DNA from: an uncultured Campylobacter sp.
Lineage (GTDB): Bacteria; Campylobacterota; Campylobacteria; Campylobacterales; Campylobacteraceae
DNA length: 28,096 bases
Assembly (NCBI RefSeq): GCF_937997535.1
Contig: NZ_CALKTT010000039.1
Coordinates: forward strand, 1 to 28,096
Direction of reading: 5' to 3'
Shown: in pieces, positions 7,174 to 16,163 of the stretch
Numbering within the stretch: position 1 is the stretch's first letter
Layout of the letters: the number at the start of each line of letters is the position of its first letter
Notes under the pieces: model-generated
What the model saw: the letters and a program-made list of their open reading frames with translations, nothing else
Told to the model about the DNA's origin: nothing
Databases searched by the model: none
Position numbers and translations under genes: made by a program

Positions 7174-8325
7174 TTAAATTTCGTGCGTGCCCTTAAAGCT
7201 TGCACGGTAAAAAATCAGCAGTACGGCGGCTAACACAGCAAAGCCGCAAAATAGCCCTTGGTAGCTTAAATATTCAAGCGCCTTGCCACCTACGGCAGTA
7301 CCGATGCCACCTCCGAAAAATATCGCCGTGCCTATGATCCCGGAGGATAGACCTTTGGCGGAGCCACAACGAAGTGCCGCGCTTGCTAGGACGGACTGCG
7401 CGCAAACATAGCCAAATCCCAGCAAAAACGTCCCTACATATGCGGTGGCAGCGAAGCAACTCGCCAAAAGGCACAGCGCCGAGGCGGACGCCAAAAAACC
7501 GAGGGATAGAATTTCTTTTAGCGGCAACTTCTCTTTTAAATATCTAGCAGCGTTTCCTGCCAAAAAGCAAGCGACGCCGTAAAGCATAAGACATGTTCCG
7601 GCAAAATTTGAGTTCAAGCCCAACTTTTTAAGTAGATAAGCGCCTATGAATGAGTACGCCCCAAGCACGATTACGCCGTTACATAAAGCCAAAAAATAGC
7701 TTCTCAAAAGCGCAGCATCGCCGCGCAAGCTAGCTATGGATTTTACGAAGCTCTCGCCTTTGCTTTTCGGAGCGTCTTTGAAATTTAGCGTAAATAGTGA
7801 TACGAAAGATACCGCAGACAGCGCAGAAAAGGCTAAAAATATCTCCCTCCAAGAAAATCTAGCCACCGCCCATCCACCTAAAGCCGCACTCAGCCCCTGC
7901 CCTAAAAATACCGAGCCCAGAAATATCGCTACGATTTTTTGTCTATCCTTCTCGTCATATGTATCGCCTATAACGCCGAGGCAGACGGCGATTATACCCG
8001 CCGCCGCGCATCCCGTGCAAAAGCGAAATAAAACAAGCCACGCTAGACTTTTTGCAGTGGAACAAAGAAGCGTAAATATCGCCAAAAAGAGCATTAGCAG
8101 AATTAAAATTTTACCTCTGCCGTAGCGATCGCTAAGATGTCCGTAAACCGGCTGAAGTAAGCCGTATGGAATCAGATATGCCGTCAAAACTGTCGAGGCT
8201 GCGCTTACCTGCACCCCAAACGTATCTGCGATGCTAGGTAGCAGTAGGGATGCGATCCAGTTATCTGCGGCAGAGATTGTCCCCGAGACGATGATTAAGA
8301 GTAGTAGTCCTTTTTTGCAGCGCAT
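7174..8325 (-). CDS. MFS transporter, DHA1-type drug/metabolite exporter
   Basis: A 383-residue inner membrane protein with about 12 hydrophobic segments. Motif A, GHLSDRYGRGK at residues 62-72, lies between helices 2 and 3. The conserved FRFCTGCAAAG segment of helix 4 (residues 101-111) and LGSVFLGQGLSAALGGW in helix 5 fit the proton-coupled DHA1 exporters, which expel drugs or small metabolites. A charged loop around residues 185-200 (KDAPKSKGES) divides the two halves. Length is usual for the family (about 390). The start has no strong ribosome site; AGGAATTT is the best nearby. The gene appears single, with a -10 box upstream. Substrate cannot be told from sequence. Confidence 0.88.
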   Translation of the reverse strand: MRCKKGLLLLIIVSGTISAADNWIASLLLPSIADTFGVQVSAASTVLTAYLIPYGLLQPVYGHLSDRYGRGKILILLMLFLAIFTLLCSTAKSLAWLVLFRFCTGCAAAGIIAVCLGVIGDTYDEKDRQKIVAIFLGSVFLGQGLSAALGGWAVARFSWREIFLAFSALSAVSFVSLFTLNFKDAPKSKGESFVKSIASLRGDAALLRSYFLALCNGVIVLGAYSFIGAYLLKKLGLNSNFAGTCLMLYGVACFLAGNAARYLKEKLPLKEILSLGFLASASALCLLASCFAATAYVGTFLLGFGYVCAQSVLASAALRCGSAKGLSSGIIGTAIFFGGGIGTAVGGKALEYLSYQGLFCGFAVLAAVLLIFYRASFKGTHEI

Positions 8326-8356
8326 TTTAAATTCCTAAATTTACGTAATTTTAGCC

Positions 8357-8362
8357 ATTATA
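8357..8362 (-). promoter_or_regulatory. Predicted -10 element of the MFS gene
   Basis: TATAAT on the minus strand (ATTATA as written), 31 bases before the MFS start codon, within AT-rich sequence. No clear -35, as is usual in Campylobacter. Confidence 0.45.
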
Positions 8363-8909
8363 ACTCTTTTGCTAGAAAATTTGGAATTTTAGCGAACTCA
8401 GCAAATATGAGACGAAAGGAATGGATCGCGAATTCGCAGCGGTGTCGCAATGCTGCGGCAAGTATAGCGCAATGGTCGGCATACAATGATGCATCTACCT
8501 TGAAGGGGCGAAGGCAGGTAGTAACGTGAGCAGTGAGTGCATGACTAGCTTATATTTATAATCCACTTTTTTCGCGTATAAAGACCTATAAGAAATAACG
8601 CAAATTTAACAATGCCACGAAGCAGGGCTATAGCATAAGGCAAATAAGGAAAGCCCTAACTTGCAACGCGAACCCTACAATAAAATTCAAAAATTCTTTA
8701 AAATTCTACGCGGATTATGATGCCTAAAAATCAACTAAAATTTTAAGTACGTACATCCCCGTAGTGCACGCTTTTTAGCCGCGCAATCCCGCCGTTTATC
8801 ACAAGTCGCGACGAGCCATTCGGACGATCTCGTGCCGCTAGGTTAAATTTAATAGCAGCGGAATTTTGAAATTTTACGAATGCGGGGATTTCAATGAGCG
8901 CTTGAAATT
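8363..8909 (-). other. Long intergenic stretch without a convincing gene
   Basis: Between thiD and the MFS promoter I find no gene with a ribosome site and recognisable product. Plus-strand frames around 8395-8530 are open for 20-40 codons but resemble nothing I know. On the minus strand a short frame ending at 8743 (…INGGIARLKSVHYGDVRT) has protein-like composition but no start of its own and overlaps the thiD 3' end in another frame. It may be the eroded tail of a lost gene. GC content varies across the stretch, which supports decay. Confidence 0.4.
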
Positions 8910-10031
8910 TTAATCCGGGACGATGATTTTGATTTCGTTCGCGCAAGATCCGTCAAAGTCCGCGCCGAAGGGATCTTGGACCGTAAAATAATGATCTATC
9001 GCGCCGCATCCGCGCCCGATCTGCTCACCCCAGCCCAGCGCCCTGCGCACGAAGCCCTTAGCATGGGCGACGGCTGCGGGCAGACTAAGCCCCGCCGCCA
9101 GCGCGCACGCGATTGCGCTTGAGAGCGTGCAGCCCGTGCCGTGGGTGTTGCGCGTAGCAATTTTAGGCGCCGAAAATTCGTAAAATTTGCCGTTTTCATA
9201 CAAAATATCGACTGCGAAATTTCTCAAATCGCCGCCCTCGTCCTCGCCGCTCGGTTCAAAACCAGCGCCTAGGGAGGCTGCGGATAAATTTTGTTCAAAA
9301 GAGGGCTCCGCACTCGCCGTTAAATTTTCGCTTTCGCTAGTAAAATTTTCATCCGCGAAATTTGCGCTCTTCGTCGAACCCGCAGAATTTTCGCGTGCGC
9401 CATTTTCGCCCGTCTCACGCTGCGAAGCATTAAAATTTCGCGCTGTATTCATTTCCGCCGCGCCCGCTTCCGCCGCAATGCAAGTCGCGCTCACACCGGC
9501 AAGATCGCCGCCTTTAATCAAAATCGCGCCGCCGAAAAACTGCGAAATTTTAACCGCTGCGGCGCGCATATCGGCTAAGCTTAAAATTTTCATCTCCGCC
9601 AAAACCTCGGCCTCGCGCACGTTGGGCGTGATAATCTCCGCAGTGGGAGCGAGCTCGTATTTTAGCGCATGCAGCGCGCTTTGTTTCATCAAAACTCCGC
9701 CGCTAGTAGCGACCATCACGGGATCTAAGACGACGTTTTTCGCGCCGTGCCTGCTCAGGCTTTTTGCGATAGCCTCGGCAACCCCCTCATTGGAGACCAT
9801 TCCGATTTTAACGGCGTCCGGAAAGATGTCGCTAAAAATCGCATCGAGCTGCGCCTCTACAAAATCTGGCGGAACGTCCAGCACGCCGAATACGCCGCGC
9901 GAATTTTGCGCCGTAAGCGCCGTAATAGCGCTCATTGCAAACATCTTATGCGCGCTGATCGTCTTGATATCGGCCTGGATGCCCGCGCCGCCGCCGCTAT
10001 CAGAACCCGCGATAGTAAGAATTTTTCTCAT
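8910..10031 (-). CDS. thiD: Hydroxymethylpyrimidine/phosphomethylpyrimidine kinase with an internal insertion
   Basis: ThiD phosphorylates HMP and then HMP-phosphate to HMP-diphosphate, the pyrimidine half of thiamine, in the cytoplasm. The ribokinase-fold hallmarks are present: N-terminal TIAGSDSGGGAGIQADIKT (residues 6-24), VLDPVMVATSG (101-111), TPNVREAEVL (135-144), LIKGGDL (171-177) and the anion hole/catalytic NTHGTGCTLSSAIA (295-308, C301). At 373 residues it is about 100 longer than usual (about 265). The excess is mainly residues 183-269, a low-complexity N/S/A/E-rich stretch between the LIKGG strand and the strand before GTGC, plus about 20 C-terminal residues. Both ends of the fold flank it in frame, so the enzyme is probably active with a disordered loop. 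No TPP riboswitch is evident upstream. Confidence 0.9.
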   Translation of the reverse strand: MRKILTIAGSDSGGGAGIQADIKTISAHKMFAMSAITALTAQNSRGVFGVLDVPPDFVEAQLDAIFSDIFPDAVKIGMVSNEGVAEAIAKSLSRHGAKNVVLDPVMVATSGGVLMKQSALHALKYELAPTAEIITPNVREAEVLAEMKILSLADMRAAAVKISQFFGGAILIKGGDLAGVSATCIAAEAGAAEMNTARNFNASQRETGENGARENSAGSTKSANFADENFTSESENLTASAEPSFEQNLSAASLGAGFEPSGEDEGGDLRNFAVDILYENGKFYEFSAPKIATRNTHGTGCTLSSAIACALAAGLSLPAAVAHAKGFVRRALGWGEQIGRGCGAIDHYFTVQDPFGADFDGSCANEIKIIVPD

Positions 10032-10056
10032 AAAAAGCCTTTAAAATTTTAGCGCG

Positions 10057-10062
10057 ATTATA
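10057..10062 (-). promoter_or_regulatory. Predicted -10 element of thiD
   Basis: TATAAT on the minus strand, 25 bases before the thiD start codon, in the region shared with the divergent cmeA promoter. Confidence 0.4.
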
Positions 10063-10137
10063 TCGAAATTCCGCTATAATTCCACTCGGTAGATTATTTT
10101 ACGGGCTAAATTTAAGTTTTCTTTATGTAGTTTTTAT

Positions 10138-10143
10138 TATAAT
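10138..10143 (+). promoter_or_regulatory. Predicted -10 element of the cmeABC operon
   Basis: TATAAT preceded by the T-rich TTTTTAT, a typical Campylobacter sigma-70 -10. It lies 62 bases before the cmeA start and 12 bases before the CmeR-like operator, so a bound repressor would cover the start-site region. Confidence 0.5.
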
Positions 10144-10155
10144 CTACGTTCGTTT

Positions 10156-10171
10156 CGTAATAACTATTACA
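10156..10171 (+). promoter_or_regulatory. CmeR-box-like operator of cmeABC
   Basis: The sequence CGTAATAACTATTACA holds a perfect inverted repeat, GTAATA-AC-TATTAC. From memory, the C. jejuni CmeR operator is TGTAATAAATATTACA; the two agree at 14 of 16 positions. It lies just downstream of the predicted -10 and 34 bases before the cmeA start codon. A TetR-family repressor, probably a CmeR encoded elsewhere, is the expected ligand. In C. jejuni CmeR loses this site when bile salts bind it. Confidence 0.65.
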
Positions 10172-10205
10172 AATACAAAATTTTAACCCAATTAGAGGAA
10201 ATTAC

Positions 10206-11333
10206 ATGAAAAAAGTCGCCAGTTTGATTTTCGCAGCGTTTTTAGTTTCGGGTTGCTCCTATTTTGAAAAAAAGGAAGATAAAGGCGCAAAGCAAGGCGG
10301 CGAGGCTCCCGCGCTGCCGGTAGGCGTATTTACCGCCAAATCCGCCGATGTGCCGATAATTTTGAAATTTAACGGACAGACCATAAGCGAGCTTGAGATA
10401 ATGCTAAAGCCGCAAGTTTCGGGCACCATCGAAAAGCAGCTTTTCGAGCCGGGTCATAGCGTCAAAAAGGGCGACGTGCTCTACGAGATCGACCGCTCGC
10501 GCTACCAAGCGGCATTTGACAGCGCAAACGCTACTCTTCAAAGCGCCTCGGCGGACTACAAAAGAGCCAAGGCGCTAAAAGCTAGCAACACGATCTCTCA
10601 AAAGGACTTCGACACCGCAAAGGCCGCGTTTATGGTGGCTGAAGCAAATTTTAAAAGTGCAAAGATAGATTTTGACCACTCGCTCGTTACCGCGCCTTTT
10701 GACGGCATGGCGGGCGATACGCAAAAGGACGTAGGCGCATACGTAAACGTGGGCGAGGATCTGGTTAGGCTTTCTAAATTTGATCCGATCGACGTGGAAT
10801 TCGGCATCGCGGACGTCGATAGGCTAGAGCTTGATGCAAATTTAAAAAACGGGCAGTGGAAGCAGCTGGGTCGTCAGGTAAGCATAAATCTCGGCGGCAA
10901 GGACTACAACGGCACGCTAAGCTTTATCGATAGCGTCATCAATACAAACACCGCGTCCGTCAGCGCCAAGGCTCAAATTCCAAATCCAAACTTAGAAATT
11001 CGCCCTGGAATTTTTACTAAAGTAAGCGTCGAGGGCTTTTATCAGAAAAACGGCTTTAAAATTCCGCAAGTTGCGCTCAAACAAGATCTTAGCAACACCA
11101 TAGTCTATGTCGTGCAAGACGGCAAGGTCGCTAAAAAAGTAGTCAAAATTTCAGCGCAAGATACCCGCACTGCGACGATCTCAAGCGGGCTGCAGGACGG
11201 CGATCAGATCATTTTGGATAATTTTAAAAAGATCAACGTGGGCTCCAAGGTCACTCCGGTGCCCGCAAGCGCCGATCCTTACGTAGCGGGACAGCCTGAA
11301 GCATCTCAGAGCAATGCGGAAAGCGGGAAATAA
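10206..11333 (+). CDS. cmeA: RND efflux periplasmic adaptor, CmeA/AcrA family
   Basis: The 375-residue adaptor links the inner membrane pump to the outer membrane channel of a tripartite efflux pump. A lipoprotein signal (residues 1-17, LVSG-C17) anchors it to the inner membrane's outer face. Then come a first beta strand pair (ILKFNGQT), the lipoyl half ending in GHSVKKGDVLYEIDRSRYQ (78-96), an alpha-hairpin rich in A, S, K (residues 97-150), the second lipoyl half with VTAPFDGMAG and the beta-barrel with PGIFTKVSVEG. The membrane-proximal domain ends near residue 350, followed by a loose tail. Length and order match C. jejuni CmeA (367). The start has GAGGAA upstream. Its stop codon shares a base with the cmeB start (TAATG), so translation is coupled. 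Confidence 0.93.
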   Translation: MKKVASLIFAAFLVSGCSYFEKKEDKGAKQGGEAPALPVGVFTAKSADVPIILKFNGQTISELEIMLKPQVSGTIEKQLFEPGHSVKKGDVLYEIDRSRYQAAFDSANATLQSASADYKRAKALKASNTISQKDFDTAKAAFMVAEANFKSAKIDFDHSLVTAPFDGMAGDTQKDVGAYVNVGEDLVRLSKFDPIDVEFGIADVDRLELDANLKNGQWKQLGRQVSINLGGKDYNGTLSFIDSVINTNTASVSAKAQIPNPNLEIRPGIFTKVSVEGFYQKNGFKIPQVALKQDLSNTIVYVVQDGKVAKKVVKISAQDTRTATISSGLQDGDQIILDNFKKINVGSKVTPVPASADPYVAGQPEASQSNAESGK

Positions 11334-14300
11334 TGTTTTCTAAATTTTTCATCAACCGCCCCGTTTTTGCCTGCGTCGTTTCGATCATAATCGTAATCGC
11401 GGGCGTTTTGGCTCTTAAAAATTCCTCTGTCGAGGAGTATCCGCAACTCACGCCGCCGCAAATCGTCGTAAACGCTACATATAGCGGCGCGGATGCGCAA
11501 ACGATCGCCGACGTCGTCGCAGCGCCTCTTGAAAACGCGATCAACGGCGTTGAGAATATGATCTATATGGAAAGCTCAGCAAGCTCCTCCGGTGATGTTC
11601 GTATCAACGTATATTTTCAAATCGGCACAAATCCAGCAGATGCGAAAGTCAATGTAAACAACCGCGTCACGCCAGCTCTTACGCTACTTCCCGATGAAGT
11701 GCGTAGGTACGGCGTAACCGTCACCGAGCGTAGCAGTACGATGCTCGAAGTGCTTGCGTTTTACGATCCTAGCGAACAGATGGATGTTGTAGAGATGCAA
11801 AACTACGTAGCTATCAACGTCGTAGATGAGCTAAAGCGCGTGCCGGGCGTCGGCGAAGCTCAAGCGCTGGGTACGAAAGACTATGCTATGAGGATCTGGG
11901 TTAAGCCTGAGCTACTTAAGAAATTTAACGTTACGACTGCCGAGATAATCGCCGCAATAAGCGAGCAAAACAGCCAATACGCCGCGGGTAAGATGGGCGA
12001 GCAGCCGATGAACTTAGGCAATCCCTACGTCTATGCGATCAAGCCTGAGGGTCGTTTAAAAACCGTCGAAGAGTTTGAAAATATCATCATACGCGCGCAA
12101 AAAGATGGGAATTTCTTGCGCGTAAAAGATGTCGCCGAGGTCAAACTTGGCGGCGCAAGCTACAATATCTCGGCGAAATTTAACGGTAAAGAGATGGTGC
12201 CTGTGCTTATCTTTATGCAAAGTGGCGCCAACGCCCTAGCCGTAGTTGAAGCGGTAAATAAGCGCATAGACGAGCTTAAACCAAATTTCCCAGGCGAGCT
12301 GACCTACGACGTCGCCTACGATACGACGAGCTTCGTAAAAGTCTCGATCGAAGAGGTCATTCATACTTTCATTGAAGCGCTAATCCTCGTCATCATCGTT
12401 ATGTATATGTTCTTAGGCAATCTTAGAGCGACGATCATTCCGACGCTTGCTGCGCCTGTATCGATCTGCGGAGCGTTTATCGGAATTTACGCCTTCGGAT
12501 TTTCTATAAATTTAATTACCCTTTTTGCGCTTATTTTAGCTATCGGCATCGTCGTGGACGACGCCATTATCGTGATCGAAAACGTGGAGAGAATTTTGCA
12601 CGAGGAGCCGGATCTTAGCGTCAAAGAGGCTACCACGAAGGCGATGGGCGAGATCGTAGCGCCCGTCATCTCGATCGTACTCGTGCTTTCGGCGGTTTTC
12701 GTGCCGGTTGCGTTTATGGAGGGCTTTACCGGGGTTATGCAGAGACAATTTGCATTAACGCTCGTAGCCTCGGTATGTTTTTCAGGCTTCGTAGCCCTTA
12801 CACTAACACCCGCACTTTGCGCTCTAATCTTGCAAAAAAAGGAATCTGAGCCTTTTTTCTTTATAAGATGGTTTAATAATCTTTTTAACGTCTCAACTAA
12901 AATTTACGCCGCAGGCGTCGGCATGGTTCTTCACCACGTACTAATCAGCCTCATTTTTGTAGGTATCATCATCTATGCGATGGTGAAGCTTCTTGTGCTC
13001 ACTCCTAGCGGCCTGGTGCCTAACGAGGACAAAGGCTCGATTATGGCAATGACTACGCTTCCCTCGGCATCTACTCTACCTAGGACGGAAGCCGATCAGG
13101 ATTTCATCGCAAGTATCGCTAAAAAGTATCCAAACGTAAAAGATATAACCCAAATCACGGGATACGATATGCTAGCCGGAGCGCTTAGAGAAAATGCGGG
13201 AGCTTTTTTTATGAAGCTAAAAGACTGGAAAGATCGCCCGGGCGATGAAAATTCCAACTTTGCCTTAGCCGCCGCGCTAAACGGGCAGCTCTACGGCGCG
13301 GATCGCAACTCTATGACTTACGTCGTCACGCCGCCGCCTATTATGGGGCTTTCGCTTACGGGTGGATTTGAGCTCTACGCGCAAAGCACGACGGGCAAGA
13401 GCTACGATGAAATTCGCGCAGATATGGATCGCGTAACTGCCAAAGCCAATCAACACCCCGCTTTAAAGCTCGTGCGAACGACGCTGGATACCGATTTCCC
13501 GCAGTATAAGCTCTATCTCGATAAAGAGAAGGTAAAGATGCTAGGCGTTAAGATAGCCGACATTTTCACCGTGCTAAATTCCACCATCGGGCAGTATTAC
13601 ATCAACGACTTTAACCTCTTGGGTCGCACGTTTAAGGTCTATATCCGCGCTACGCAAAACTACAGAGACGATCCTAACGATCTAAAATCGCTCTACGTCC
13701 GCAGCGACAGCGGCGATCTGATCGCGTTAAATTCTTTAGTGAGGCTTGAGCGTTCGCTGGGTCCTGATTCCGTTAATAGATTTAACGCCTTCCCAGCAGC
13801 GCAAATTATGGGCGAGCCAAATACGGGCTACACCTCGGGTCAGGCGATCGCAGCGATCCAAGAGGTCATAAAAGAGGAGCTTCCTAGCGGATATTCTATC
13901 GGCTGGGCGGGCTCCGCGTATCAGGAGGTCAGCGAGACCGGCAAAGGCTCGCAGGCGTTTGTATTTGGAATGATCTTCGTGTTTTTGATCCTGGCGGCTC
14001 AATACGAAAGGTGGCTCATGCCGCTTGCCGTACTTACCGCCGTGCCGTTTTCGGTATTCGGCGCGCTCGTGTTTACATATTTCCGCGGGCTGAATAACGA
14101 CATATATTTTCAGATCGGCTTGCTGCTTCTAATCGGTCTGGCGGCGAAAAACGCGATTTTGATCGTGGAATTTGCGATGAACGAGCACCTAAACAACCAC
14201 CGACCGATCGCAGAAGCTGCCGTAGAGGCCGCCAAGATGAGGTTCCGCCCTATCGTGATGACGAGCCTTGCGTTCGGTCTGGGCGTGCTTCCGATGGTTA

Positions 14301-14491
14301 TCGCTACCGGCGCAGGCGCTGCTAGCCGCCATGCGCTAGGAACCGGCGTCGTAGGTGGAATGCTCGCGGCATCTACGATCGCGATCTTTTTCGTGCCGCT
14401 GTTTTTCTACCTGCTCGAAAGCTTCAACGCTTGGCTTGATAGACGCGGCAAAAAAGTCCAAACTAACGAGGTGAACGATGAAAATAAATAA
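11333..14491 (+). CDS. cmeB: RND efflux transporter, CmeB/AcrB (HAE1) family
   Basis: This 1052-residue inner membrane proton/drug antiporter is the pump of the tripartite system that expels bile salts, dyes and many antibiotics in campylobacters. The N-terminus FSKFFINRPVFA is the usual HAE1 start. The proton relay is present: D409-D410 in GIVVDDAIIVIEN (helix 4) and K939 in GLAAKNAILIVEFA (helix 10), equivalent to AcrB D407/D408/K940. The two large periplasmic domains and twelve helices follow the normal duplicated plan, including the PxMGLSLTGGFELYAQ docking segment near residue 670. Length equals C. jejuni CmeB within a dozen residues. It overlaps cmeA by one base and cmeC by 14. No damage seen. 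Confidence 0.96.
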   Translation: MFSKFFINRPVFACVVSIIIVIAGVLALKNSSVEEYPQLTPPQIVVNATYSGADAQTIADVVAAPLENAINGVENMIYMESSASSSGDVRINVYFQIGTNPADAKVNVNNRVTPALTLLPDEVRRYGVTVTERSSTMLEVLAFYDPSEQMDVVEMQNYVAINVVDELKRVPGVGEAQALGTKDYAMRIWVKPELLKKFNVTTAEIIAAISEQNSQYAAGKMGEQPMNLGNPYVYAIKPEGRLKTVEEFENIIIRAQKDGNFLRVKDVAEVKLGGASYNISAKFNGKEMVPVLIFMQSGANALAVVEAVNKRIDELKPNFPGELTYDVAYDTTSFVKVSIEEVIHTFIEALILVIIVMYMFLGNLRATIIPTLAAPVSICGAFIGIYAFGFSINLITLFALILAIGIVVDDAIIVIENVERILHEEPDLSVKEATTKAMGEIVAPVISIVLVLSAVFVPVAFMEGFTGVMQRQFALTLVASVCFSGFVALTLTPALCALILQKKESEPFFFIRWFNNLFNVSTKIYAAGVGMVLHHVLISLIFVGIIIYAMVKLLVLTPSGLVPNEDKGSIMAMTTLPSASTLPRTEADQDFIASIAKKYPNVKDITQITGYDMLAGALRENAGAFFMKLKDWKDRPGDENSNFALAAALNGQLYGADRNSMTYVVTPPPIMGLSLTGGFELYAQSTTGKSYDEIRADMDRVTAKANQHPALKLVRTTLDTDFPQYKLYLDKEKVKMLGVKIADIFTVLNSTIGQYYINDFNLLGRTFKVYIRATQNYRDDPNDLKSLYVRSDSGDLIALNSLVRLERSLGPDSVNRFNAFPAAQIMGEPNTGYTSGQAIAAIQEVIKEELPSGYSIGWAGSAYQEVSETGKGSQAFVFGMIFVFLILAAQYERWLMPLAVLTAVPFSVFGALVFTYFRGLNNDIYFQIGLLLLIGLAAKNAILIVEFAMNEHLNNHRPIAEAAVEAAKMRFRPIVMTSLAFGLGVLPMVIATGAGAASRHALGTGVVGGMLAASTIAIFFVPLFFYLLESFNAWLDRRGKKVQTNEVNDENK

Positions 14492-15935
14492 CGCTCTCTT
14501 AAGCGCCTTGACGCTTGGAATTTTACTTTGCGGTTGCAACTTCAAGCCCGTTACGCCGCAAAAGCAGACCGGCTTTAAGGCGGATTACGCGAGCACGAAT
14601 GTTAGCACGCAGTGGTGGAAAAGCTTTAACGATCCGCAGCTAAACGCCCTTATCCAAAGCGCGCTGGAACAAAATTCCGACCTGCAAACCGCGCTGAATA
14701 ACGTCGAGTACGCGCGGGTAAATTTAGGGCTAAGCAAGCTTGAGTACCTGCCGAATGTAAATTTAAGCGGCAGCGCAGTGCGTCAAAATAATTTCGGCAA
14801 CCAGCCCGATCGCAACTCCCACGGCTCGTATCAGATTGGCGCCGTGCTAAGCTACGAGATCGATTTTTGGGGGCGCGTGCGCAACAGCGTAGATTCGGCG
14901 CGATCGCGATTTAATGCGACGAAATACGACTACGAAACCGCCAAAAATACGATTACTAGCACGGTTGCGACGACCTATTTTACGCTACTAGCACTAAAGC
15001 AGCAGGAGAAAATTTTAAAAGATAGTCTAAAAAGCTATCAAGATACGCAAAACTACCGCAAAAAGCAGCTCGATGCGGGCGCGGTTAGCGAGATCGTATT
15101 TTATCAAGCCAAAGCTGCGGTCCAAAGCGCCGAGGCGAGCCTCATAAGCGTGCAAAATCAGCTCTCCGCGGCTCAAACCTCGCTAAATATCCTAACGGGC
15201 AAGAGCTACGATGAAATTTTACGCGGCACGGCGCAGACCGCCGCGAAAATGCCTAACGCGCCGCAGATCCCAAGCGGAATCCCAAGCGACGTGATCCTGC
15301 ACCGCCCAGACGTCGCAAGCTCGCTCGAAAATCTGCGCGCAAGCAACTTCTTAGTGGGCGTCGCCAAGGCGGGCTACTTCCCTACTTTCTCGCTTACGGG
15401 CTCGGCGGGATACGCAAGCGGAGAGTTTGACAGGCTGTTTACCGCAAGCGCGAGTACATGGAATATCGGGGGCTCGCTCGTAGGGCCGCTGCTTGACTTC
15501 GGCCGCCAAAAAAGGCGCGTAGAGCTTGCAAATTTAGAGCAAAACGCGAGCTTCATCGCATACGACAAGGCGCTTAAAACCGCTTTCGGCGACGTTCGCG
15601 ACGCGCTTGTAGGCGTGCAAAACGCCAAATTAAGGCAGGCAAGCCTCGCCGATCTCGTCGCTTCGCAGAGCAAAATTTATTCAAACGCCTCAAGCAGTTA
15701 TCAGGCGGGCTACAGCGACCATCTGGAGTTTTTGGATTCGCAGCGAAACCTACTTAGCGCGCAGCTAAATAAAGTGCAGGCAGATCTTGACGTGCTAAGC
15801 GCGACGGTAAACGCCTACAAGGCGCTCGGCGGCGGCTTTAGCATAGAAGATAGCGAAATAAAGGCGCTTATCGGCGCGGAGAAGGACGTGCAGCCCGATA
15901 TGTCCGCCTTCCCGAAGGATAGAATTTTTAATTAG
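14478..15935 (+). CDS. cmeC: Outer membrane efflux channel lipoprotein, CmeC/OprM family
   Basis: A 485-residue trimeric channel that completes the efflux pump. A lipoprotein signal ends in L-C-G-C with C20 lipidated, so the protein is anchored in the outer membrane, as NodT/OprM-type channels are. The two structural repeats of the OEP family are visible: FNDPQLNALIQSALEQNSDLQTA (near 50-72) with LPNVNLSGSAVR (93-104), and VILHRPDVASSLENLRASNFLVGVAKAGYFPTFSLTGSAGY (273-313), then FGRQKRRVELA and ALGGGF. These mark tolC-type helical barrels. The start codon lies inside the cmeB end (14-base overlap), with a GAGGTG ribosome site in cmeB. A strong terminator follows 70 bases after the stop. Confidence 0.94.
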   Translation: MKINNALLSALTLGILLCGCNFKPVTPQKQTGFKADYASTNVSTQWWKSFNDPQLNALIQSALEQNSDLQTALNNVEYARVNLGLSKLEYLPNVNLSGSAVRQNNFGNQPDRNSHGSYQIGAVLSYEIDFWGRVRNSVDSARSRFNATKYDYETAKNTITSTVATTYFTLLALKQQEKILKDSLKSYQDTQNYRKKQLDAGAVSEIVFYQAKAAVQSAEASLISVQNQLSAAQTSLNILTGKSYDEILRGTAQTAAKMPNAPQIPSGIPSDVILHRPDVASSLENLRASNFLVGVAKAGYFPTFSLTGSAGYASGEFDRLFTASASTWNIGGSLVGPLLDFGRQKRRVELANLEQNASFIAYDKALKTAFGDVRDALVGVQNAKLRQASLADLVASQSKIYSNASSSYQAGYSDHLEFLDSQRNLLSAQLNKVQADLDVLSATVNAYKALGGGFSIEDSEIKALIGAEKDVQPDMSAFPKDRIFN

Positions 15936-16004
15936 CTTATAAATTTACGGGCGGCACAAAATTTCAAAATACCCGTAAATTTAAAGCGCCGCCGAAATTT
16001 TACG

Positions 16005-16047
16005 GCGCAAGCGGACTATATGAAAGTAAAATCTGCTTGCGCTTTTT
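16005..16047 (+). terminator. Intrinsic terminator of the cmeABC operon
   Basis: GCGCAAGC (16005-16012) pairs with GCTTGCGC (16035-16042), and the stem can extend three more pairs with one G-T. It is followed directly by TTTTT. The loop is about 16-22 bases. It is the first such structure with a T tract after cmeC. Confidence 0.75.
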
Positions 16048-16163
16048 AAATTTAACCCTGCATCGGACGGCAGGTCTAAATTTAAAAAGTAATCCAAATC
16101 TTAAAATATCCGCAGCAAGGTAAAATCTTCGCTCGGCTAGAAAGCACAGTGCGGTCGGGCTTC

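Noticed and set aside
8743..8946. Minus-strand frame of 67 codons overlapping the thiD end
   Set aside because: It has no ribosome site, overlaps thiD in another frame and matches nothing I know; its last 25 codons look protein-like, so I only mention it as a possible relic.
10032..10205. TPP riboswitch in front of thiD
   Set aside because: The leader on the thiD strand is only about 25 bases from its -10 box and lacks the conserved CUGAGA and related THI-box segments.
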